From the NCBI GenBank assembly GCA_902496595.1, contig CABVBV010000012.1:1-26373 (forward strand): 26,373 nt of DNA. Direction: 5' to 3'. Under the pieces are notes generated by a model. That model worked only from the letters and a program-made list of their open reading frames with translations. It was not told the DNA's origin and did no database searches. Position numbers and translations under genes: made by a program. Source of the DNA: an uncultured Eubacteriales bacterium (GTDB lineage Bacteria; Bacillota; Clostridia; Oscillospirales; Oscillospiraceae). Of this stretch, positions 21,803-26,373 are shown in pieces; position 1 is the first letter of the stretch, and each line of letters opens with the position of its first letter.

Positions 21803-24583
21803 TTACGCTTCCTCCGCGAAGGCAGTCTCAAAGGCCATGAGGATAGTTGCCGCCTGCGCTCTGGTGGCGGTGCCGGAGGGCCTCAGGCTGCCGTCGGTGA
21901 AGCCGGTGATGAGCTCGTTGCCGCAGGCCCAGCTCATGGCGGGCACTGCCCAGTCCTGGACGTCCGCACCGTCGGTGAAGGCGCTCAGGTCTCCGGAAGC
22001 GGTGACGTCGTAGCCTTTGAACCCGGCATAGTTATACAGCATCTGAGCAAGCTCTTGCCTGGTTACGTAAGCGTCTGGGCGGAAGCTGTTGTCCTCGTAG
22101 CCGCTCACGAGGCCCGCCTGCTCGGCCCATGCGATGGCGTCCGCCGCCCAGTGGCCCTTTGCGTCGGAGAAGGTGCTCTCTTCCGAGACTGCGGGAGTGC
22201 CCTCAAGGTTGTAGAGTATCTGCACGACCATTGCGCGGCTGAGGTCGGCGTTGGGCGCGAAGTCCGTATCGGAGACGCCGGACATGATGCCGTGTTCTTC
22301 CACATACTCAACGGCGTCATACCACCAGTCGGAGGAAGAAACGTCGGTGAAGGGATTTTCCCACTCAATGTCCGGCTCGTCCTCGCCGTTGTCGATCTCC
22401 GGCAGGTTGAACGGCAGCCGCTCGAAAGTGGCCTCAATGCTGTGTGCCTCCTGCACATTTGTGAAGGTGTAGCTCGTGACGGCGCCGACATCTTCTCCGT
22501 CCACCAGCACCTCATCGACGCGGTAGCCGTTGTCGGGCGTGATCACAAAGGTCTGATCCTCACCCTCCGCGATGGTGACTGTGCCGGTGGGGTCGATGGA
22601 GCCGCCCTCACCCGCTGTGGCGGTGATATCATAGCAGAGGATATGGCCGCATATCAGGCAAACGTATCCGCCATTGTATACATGGTTGGCGCAGGGCTCG
22701 ATGATCGCGCCTTCTTCCTTGGTGAAATCACCATCAAGCACGATGTTGCCCTGGTTTGAAAAATGCAGGCCGGAAGGTACTTTGAAAGAGGTCTCGGCAG
22801 GGATCTTCAGCGTCTGACCATCAGTAATAGTAATGTCCTTCAGCAGAACATAGTCGCCGATTACGGTACCCTCGTTCCCCTTAAAGTTGACGGAATCCGC
22901 CCAAGTTGCGCTATTTCCAACCGCGCCGCCATGACTCTCGAACCAGCTGCCCGAAATCGACACTGCACTGCCATAAATCGTGTTGTTGCCAGTAGTAGTA
23001 GCTTTGACCAGACTGTCTGTTATTACGGTCGCTTTGTTGTAAGAATACAAAGCAAAGGCACCGTCTGCTGTCACTGTACTTGTGCTGATCTCAAGGTCGC
23101 CATTATAAGCATAAACCGCAACGGCGGCGTCCGATATAGCGGTAACGTCGGAATTATTCTTTATACGGATAGCTCCTCCATTTGCGTTAATTGCACTACT
23201 AGTGCTTTTCGCATAAACGCGGCTTCCGTCTATAGTAATGTCAGAATTAGAAATCAGCGCCGCAGAGCTGCTAGTTGATCCGTTGGTTGCGGTAACATCA
23301 GAATTGTTTAAAATTTGAATGGCTTTGGGAGAATAAATTGCGTTGCCCTCAGCGCTGTATGCTGTCAAATTGCTGTTGTCAATAGTTATTCCGCTTGAGC
23401 CATAGAGTGCCGGATAATTAGATTGAGTAGTTGCCTCAACTTCTGAGTCATTTATAGAAATAGCACCATAATTCGTGTTTATTGCATTGCTGTCTGCGCT
23501 GTCTGCAGTCAGATTACTGCCCTTGACCGTTATTCCGTTTTTGGCATAGACGGCCTCGAATTGTCCAGAGGTGGATGCAACGACTGTGGAGCCTTTTACG
23601 GAGTCGTTTGTAATCAGAAGAGAACCATTGTCCGTACATATTGCATAATTCCTGGCACTGTTCGCGGTCAAATCGCTGCCCTCGACCGTAATTCCCGTTT
23701 TGGCATAGACGGCCGCAGCTGAACCTGTGGACGTTGCCTCAACTACGGAACCATTTGTTATTTCTAAAGTTTTATTGTTCGCAGTAATTGCCTTGCCCTT
23801 GCTGTTTGCAGTTAATTTGCTGGCAGTGACTGTTATAGAGTTATAAATATCGACAGCAGCATAAGAAGACTGGGTCGTTGCCTCGACTTCGGAGTTGTTT
23901 GTTATCTCGATAGAGCCGGACTTCGAGTATATAGCCCTGCACCCAGTGCCGCTTGCGGTCAATTTACTGTTGTTTACTGCTATTTTGTTTTTAGCATAGA
24001 CGGCATAGACCGAGCTGGAACTGGCCTCAGTCGTTGCAGTGACTTTAGAGTTCGTTATCTGGATCGAACCGCTCGTAGTATTTATTGCGTTTTGACCGCT
24101 GCTCTTAGCGTCCAAACTGCTGTTTTCAATGGTTATTCCGTCATAACCGTGTACGGCGCCGTCATTTTCGCTGCCGCCAGACGCGTAAACATTCGAGTTG
24201 CCAGTAATCGTTAATTGTTCTGCGCAATACAACGCGCCTCTTTTTCCGGAGACAGCGTTTACAGTGCTGTTGCTGATACTTAGATCCTCATTTGCATATA
24301 TTGCCCAATAATTATTTGACCGGGCCTCTATAGTAGAATTACTGATGTCAAGGCTGCCTTTCATTATGCCGATGCCGACGTTTGAAGGATTTGTGCTGCT
24401 GTCGCTGTAGTTCGCATCGATCACTGAATTTCTGATTGTGCAGTCTCCCTTATTAATACTGCCGACTTGGATGCCCTTACCGGAGTTATAGTTGCGTAAG
24501 GTAATATTCACACCATCAATTATAAGGCTGCCCAATCTTACGTTCAACAGGCCTTCTGTTGCAGAATAGTGCGACAGGGTCAA
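21803..24583 (-). CDS. Beta-helix repeat surface protein with three SLH domains (main part of an interrupted gene)
   Basis: The frame, open from a TTG at 24583, encodes 926 residues. In order: parallel beta-helix repeats (about 1-560), rich in Ser/Thr/Asn/Ala with alternating coils like GITVEGSDLTANS and GSIEITNNSEVEATT; a short cysteine-containing segment CANHVYNGGYVCLICGH; a bacterial-surface repeat domain (EGGSIDPTGTVTIAEGEDQ and following); then three SLH domains at the C-terminus (FTDVSSSDWWYDAVEYV, FSDAKGHWAADAIAWAEQ, FTDGADVQDWAVPAMSWA) that should anchor it to pyruvylated secondary wall polymers. It continues in frame the N-terminal piece at 24614-25033 after one TGA plus ten codons, and has no ribosome binding site at 24583, so on its own it is not expected to be translated or secreted. 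The repeat part is more AT-rich than the rest of the window. Confidence 0.8.
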   Translation of the reverse strand: MTLSHYSATEGLLNVRLGSLIIDGVNITLRNYNSGKGIQVGSINKGDCTIRNSVIDANYSDSSTNPSNVGIGIMKGSLDISNSTIEARSNNYWAIYANEDLSISNSTVNAVSGKRGALYCAEQLTITGNSNVYASGGSENDGAVHGYDGITIENSSLDAKSSGQNAINTTSGSIQITNSKVTATTEASSSSVYAVYAKNKIAVNNSKLTASGTGCRAIYSKSGSIEITNNSEVEATTQSSYAAVDIYNSITVTASKLTANSKGKAITANNKTLEITNGSVVEATSTGSAAAVYAKTGITVEGSDLTANSARNYAICTDNGSLLITNDSVKGSTVVASTSGQFEAVYAKNGITVKGSNLTADSADSNAINTNYGAISINDSEVEATTQSNYPALYGSSGITIDNSNLTAYSAEGNAIYSPKAIQILNNSDVTATNGSTSSSAALISNSDITIDGSRVYAKSTSSAINANGGAIRIKNNSDVTAISDAAVAVYAYNGDLEISTSTVTADGAFALYSYNKATVITDSLVKATTTGNNTIYGSAVSISGSWFESHGGAVGNSATWADSVNFKGNEGTVIGDYVLLKDITITDGQTLKIPAETSFKVPSGLHFSNQGNIVLDGDFTKEEGAIIEPCANHVYNGGYVCLICGHILCYDITATAGEGGSIDPTGTVTIAEGEDQTFVITPDNGYRVDEVLVDGEDVGAVTSYTFTNVQEAHSIEATFERLPFNLPEIDNGEDEPDIEWENPFTDVSSSDWWYDAVEYVEEHGIMSGVSDTDFAPNADLSRAMVVQILYNLEGTPAVSEESTFSDAKGHWAADAIAWAEQAGLVSGYEDNSFRPDAYVTRQELAQMLYNYAGFKGYDVTASGDLSAFTDGADVQDWAVPAMSWACGNELITGFTDGSLRPSGTATRAQAATILMAFETAFAEEA
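22920..24540 (-). repeat. Imperfect beta-helix coding repeats
   Basis: The encoded protein repeats a unit of about 48-52 residues made of two coils, for example AVYAKTGITVEGSDLTA then GSLLITNDSVKGSTVVA. Copies diverge at protein and DNA level; a near-identical plus-strand segment GGCATAGACGGC recurs at 23543, 23702 and, with one change, 23993, spaced 159 and 291 bases. Such repeats can drive recombination and copy-number change. Confidence 0.7.
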
Positions 24584-24613
24584 TGATCCACCGCCGGTGA
24601 TAGTAGTTTCTCC

Positions 24614-24616
24614 TCA
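24614..24616 (-). other. In-frame TGA interrupting the surface-protein gene
   Basis: The minus strand reads GTT TTG TGA GGA GAA ACT, encoding ...IEVL, stop, GETTITGGGSLTL... in one continuous frame. The residues on both sides fit a single beta-helix domain, so this is one nonsense codon without any frameshift. Confidence 0.85.
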
Positions 24617-25033
24617 CAAAACTTCAATGGCGGGGCCTCGTTTCCATTGCCTGGGATTGGCTTCGGGATTATCGATTATTTTGTTTTCGCCGATGAGTTC
24701 GATCGTAAATGTTCCGCCGCTATAGCTGATATAAATCTCCGGTGAGGTACTCCCATCCGAGGGGAATGTTCCAATGCCGTCGTTGCTGGGGTCGATGGTG
24801 ACATTGTTCAGGGTCAATATGTGGTTTTCCGAGTCATAGTGGAAGTATGGCGCTTCCGGTATGTCATCGCCCGTGTACTTGGTCCACTTGCTGCCCACCA
24901 AAGTGTAATAGCCGTCTTGAATCGTCATTTCGGCCACCTTGACAGTACAGTTTGCAGCCAGCGCCCCCGTTGCGGGCAGCAGGGAGACCACAAAGACCAG
25001 GCAGATGAACAGGATCATTAGTTTCCTTTTCAA
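24614..25033 (-). CDS. Secreted N-terminal piece of the interrupted beta-helix/SLH surface protein
   Basis: The 139 residues begin with a clear signal peptide (KRKLMILFICLVFVVSLLPA, cleavage expected after ALA at about residue 26), then a domain with YFHYDSENHILTLNNVTID, IYISYSGGTFTIELIGENKI and AIEVL, the usual start of clostridial carbohydrate-binding-type beta-helix proteins. It ends at the TGA at 24614, just where the next strand would continue. The start is TTG, with AGAGGTG at 7 bases. With read-through or correction the joined product would have 1,075 residues over 21803-25033. Alone, this piece lacks the SLH anchor and would be released or degraded. Whether it is a pseudogene, a strain-level mutation or a sequencing error cannot be told. 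Confidence 0.8.
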   Translation of the reverse strand: MKRKLMILFICLVFVVSLLPATGALAANCTVKVAEMTIQDGYYTLVGSKWTKYTGDDIPEAPYFHYDSENHILTLNNVTIDPSNDGIGTFPSDGSTSPEIYISYSGGTFTIELIGENKIIDNPEANPRQWKRGPAIEVL

Positions 25034-25087
25034 CTATTTTCACCTCTAAGAAATTGATATATAGTGGGGATATTTACAACATGACAC

Positions 25088-25116
25088 ATTATATACCTTG
25101 GTATATAAAATTGCAA
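25088..25116 (-). promoter_or_regulatory. Promoter of the SLH surface-protein gene
   Basis: The minus strand reads TTGCAA, exactly 17 bases, TATAAT. The -10 box is perfect. The expected start is near 25081, giving a leader of about 48 bases to the TTG at 25033. Confidence 0.75.
25089..25108 (-). promoter_or_regulatory. Palindromic operator candidate over the -10 and spacer
   Basis: On the minus strand TTATATACCAAGGTATATAA is a 9-bp inverted repeat with a 2-base centre. It covers most of the -10 box and the adjoining spacer, so a bound dimer would block RNA polymerase. The regulator is unknown; none is encoded in the window. Confidence 0.55.
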
Positions 25117-25117
25117 C

Positions 25118-25145
25118 AAAAAAGAGAGCCATTTCACCGGCTCTC
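25118..25145 (-). terminator. Rho-independent terminator upstream of the surface-protein promoter
   Basis: On the minus strand GAGAGCC-8 bases-GGCTCTC is followed by TTTTTT. It insulates the surface-protein promoter from transcription of the phosphorylase gene. Confidence 0.8.
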
Positions 25146-25221
25146 GCTCTATCGCTATATTCTGTATATACTTTGGATGCAATTACCATATTCTGCCTGT
25201 GGGGTTATTTGGAATGTACAA

Positions 25222-25247
25222 AGCAGCCGCCACGTCGGGCGGCTGCT
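25222..25247 (-). terminator. Hairpin after the GH112 gene
   Basis: The 10-bp arms AGCAGCCGCC and GGCGGCTGCT enclose a 6-base loop, followed on the minus strand by TTGTACATT, a weak T-run. It lies 15 bases beyond the GH112 stop codon. Confidence 0.7.
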
Positions 25248-25262
25248 CTGGTTATTATTCAG

Positions 25263-26373
25263 TCAGATCTCGTACCAGCGGATCTCGTTGGCGTCGAGGC
25301 TCAGGTCGAAGCTGCTCCCGTCGCCCCGGTAGACGGTGGTGCTCTGCGGCTCGTAGGTGTTGTTCACGACGCAGTACTTGCCGTTTTTCACGAAGGCGTG
25401 GACTTCGACGTTGAAGTTCGTGGAGAACCACTTATTCAGCTCGTCCTCGTCGTGCGCAGACCACAGGATGGCCCTGTACAGCAGGCGGCTGTTCTCGAAG
25501 CTGTAAGGCAGCCCGCTGATATACACGCCGCGGCCCTCGCCGTAGCCGTTCACGGCCAACTGGACTTCCTTCTCCCGCTGGACAAGTATCTCCGTGCCCT
25601 CGAGCGCGTACATACTCTTCTTGCCCTCGCCGAAGTCGACGTCCTTGGTGCAGTCGGCCAGGATGAAGTGGCCGGGGTGCTCGTCCCAGTTGTACTTGTC
25701 GTAGCCGAGCGTGAAGCCCGTCTCCTTCTCGACGCCCAGCACCTGCGCGAGCTGGATAAACCTGCCCTGGTACTGGTGGCCGGAAGGCTCGCCGACGCCG
25801 ATGAAGCCGCCGCCGTTCCACACGAAGGACTTGATGGCCGAGCTTATCTCCGGGTCTTCCCAGACCGCGCCGCCGGTGTGCGCCGTGTCGCCGTCGCCGA
25901 CGTTTATGATGACGTCGATGCCCTTCAGGCAGCCCGGGTCGGCCTTGATGTCGTCGAAGCTGATGAATTTCACGTCAAACGGCGCGCCGGAGAGCGCCTC
26001 GATAACGCCGGCATAGCTGTAATTCTGCTTCTGGTAGAGCGCGTGGTGCACCATGTGGCAGCCCCACGACCTCGCCTTGCCCCAGCTGTTGAGCACGGCG
26101 ACTGTCTTCACGCAGTACGGCGTCGTGCCCTTGATATTCACGTACAGCTCACGGAACTCGTCGCAGACGGACTGGACGTAGTCGAGGAACTCGGGGAACT
26201 CACAGGCGAGCTTGAGATACCCGCCGTAGCCGATGCGGTCGATGGGCTTGCGCAGGATGGCGCGGCGGGCCGTGACCCAGTTCTCCTTGGCCTCGCGCAC
26301 GGGGTCGCCGCCCTCGTGGAAGGTGTCCGGGAAGAAGTAGGGCAGGAAGCGGCCCTCGGTGTACTTCACGCCG
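25263..26373 (-). CDS. GH112 galactosyl-N-acetylhexosamine (or galactosyl-rhamnose) phosphorylase, C-terminal half
   Basis: The gene enters from the right edge without a start; about 369 residues are visible of a family whose members have roughly 720-750. Matches include KYTEGRFLPYFFPDTFHEGG, AKENWVTARRAILRKPIDRI, GYGGYLKLA, the glutamine-amidotransferase-like middle domain with VIINVGDGDTAHTGG and GGGFIGVGEPSGHQYQG, GYDKYNWDEHPGHFIL, and a final small beta domain ending DLSLDANEIRWYEI. GH112 enzymes reversibly phosphorolyse beta-1,3-galactosyl-N-acetylhexosamines from mucin or milk glycans, or galactosyl-beta-1,4-rhamnose; the substrate-choosing residues lie in the N-terminal barrel outside the window, so the two cannot be told apart. 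No signal peptide can be judged; family members are cytoplasmic. Confidence 0.9.
   Translation of the reverse strand, partial: GVKYTEGRFLPYFFPDTFHEGGDPVREAKENWVTARRAILRKPIDRIGYGGYLKLACEFPEFLDYVQSVCDEFRELYVNIKGTTPYCVKTVAVLNSWGKARSWGCHMVHHALYQKQNYSYAGVIEALSGAPFDVKFISFDDIKADPGCLKGIDVIINVGDGDTAHTGGAVWEDPEISSAIKSFVWNGGGFIGVGEPSGHQYQGRFIQLAQVLGVEKETGFTLGYDKYNWDEHPGHFILADCTKDVDFGEGKKSMYALEGTEILVQREKEVQLAVNGYGEGRGVYISGLPYSFENSRLLYRAILWSAHDEDELNKWFSTNFNVEVHAFVKNGKYCVVNNTYEPQSTTVYRGDGSSFDLSLDANEIRWYEI

Noticed and set aside
22920..24540. Repeat array as CRISPR or tandem-repeat element
   Set aside because: Repeats are diverged, in frame and protein-level (beta-helix coils), without constant repeat-spacer organisation.
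24614..24616. TGA as selenocysteine or as a reassigned sense codon
   Set aside because: Several other genes in the window end with TGA. The context is a beta-helix strand with no redox motif, and no clear SECIS-like hairpin is seen just downstream, so a nonsense mutation or error is simpler.

Overview
The window looks like a chromosomal segment of a GC-rich, low-oxygen, probably gut-dwelling member of the Clostridia. The evidence is the Shine-Dalgarno and TTG/GTG start usage, an FtsK/SpoIIIE-type translocase, the XpaC-TelA pair, a surface protein with three SLH domains, a ferredoxin-like aldo/keto reductase and a GH112 galactosyl-hexosamine phosphorylase. No phage, plasmid, transposon or CRISPR structure is visible. 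The exact genus cannot be read from the sequence.

Layout. (1) 1-2201, minus strand: uppP followed by the 5' part of an ftsK/spoIIIE gene cut by the window edge. (2) 2202-3106, minus: birA preceded by a tRNA-Thr(CGT) that has its own strong promoter and a hairpin terminator lying directly before the birA ribosome binding site. (3) 3107-3539: a gene-poor stretch with a head-to-tail cluster of DnaA-box-like 9-mers and a GC-rich hairpin. (4) 3540-12280, minus: a tight seven-gene run, in transcription order uvrB, a CapA-type lipoprotein, polA, a zincin/LMW-phosphatase-like fusion, rimI, tsaD and radC, whose genes overlap or nearly touch. (5) 12481-15898, plus: xpaC, telA, a lemA-like gene and a TPM-domain gene in one operon. 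(6) 15958-17067, minus: an SLC13/ArsB-type permease. (7) 17194-20451, plus: trmO, aldo/keto reductase, alpha/beta hydrolase and a greA-family gene, the first three overlapping end to end. (8) 20548-21616, minus: an unrecognised acidic protein and a CDP-alcohol phosphatidyltransferase. (9) 21803-26373, minus: a large secreted beta-helix/SLH surface protein interrupted by one in-frame TGA, and the C-terminal half of a GH112 phosphorylase.

How the genes fit together. The minus-strand operon is mostly genome and tRNA maintenance: excision repair, repair synthesis, the t6A modification enzyme, protein N-acetylation and RadC. A lipoprotein and an unusual two-domain protein are inserted in it. The XpaC-TelA-LemA-TPM operon looks like an envelope-stress module. 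The last 4.6 kb deals with the cell surface and host or dietary glycans.

Most notable observations: a zincin-like domain fused to an LMW protein-tyrosine-phosphatase fold that has lost its catalytic Cys, Arg and Asp; a surface-protein gene split by a single nonsense codon while both halves stay in one frame; a 20-base palindrome sitting on the promoter of that gene; birA with no visible promoter of its own downstream of a tRNA terminator; and the DnaA-box-like cluster. Several starts were moved from the longest possible reading frame to GTG or TTG codons with good ribosome binding sites, and for two genes the promoter position rules out the upstream start.
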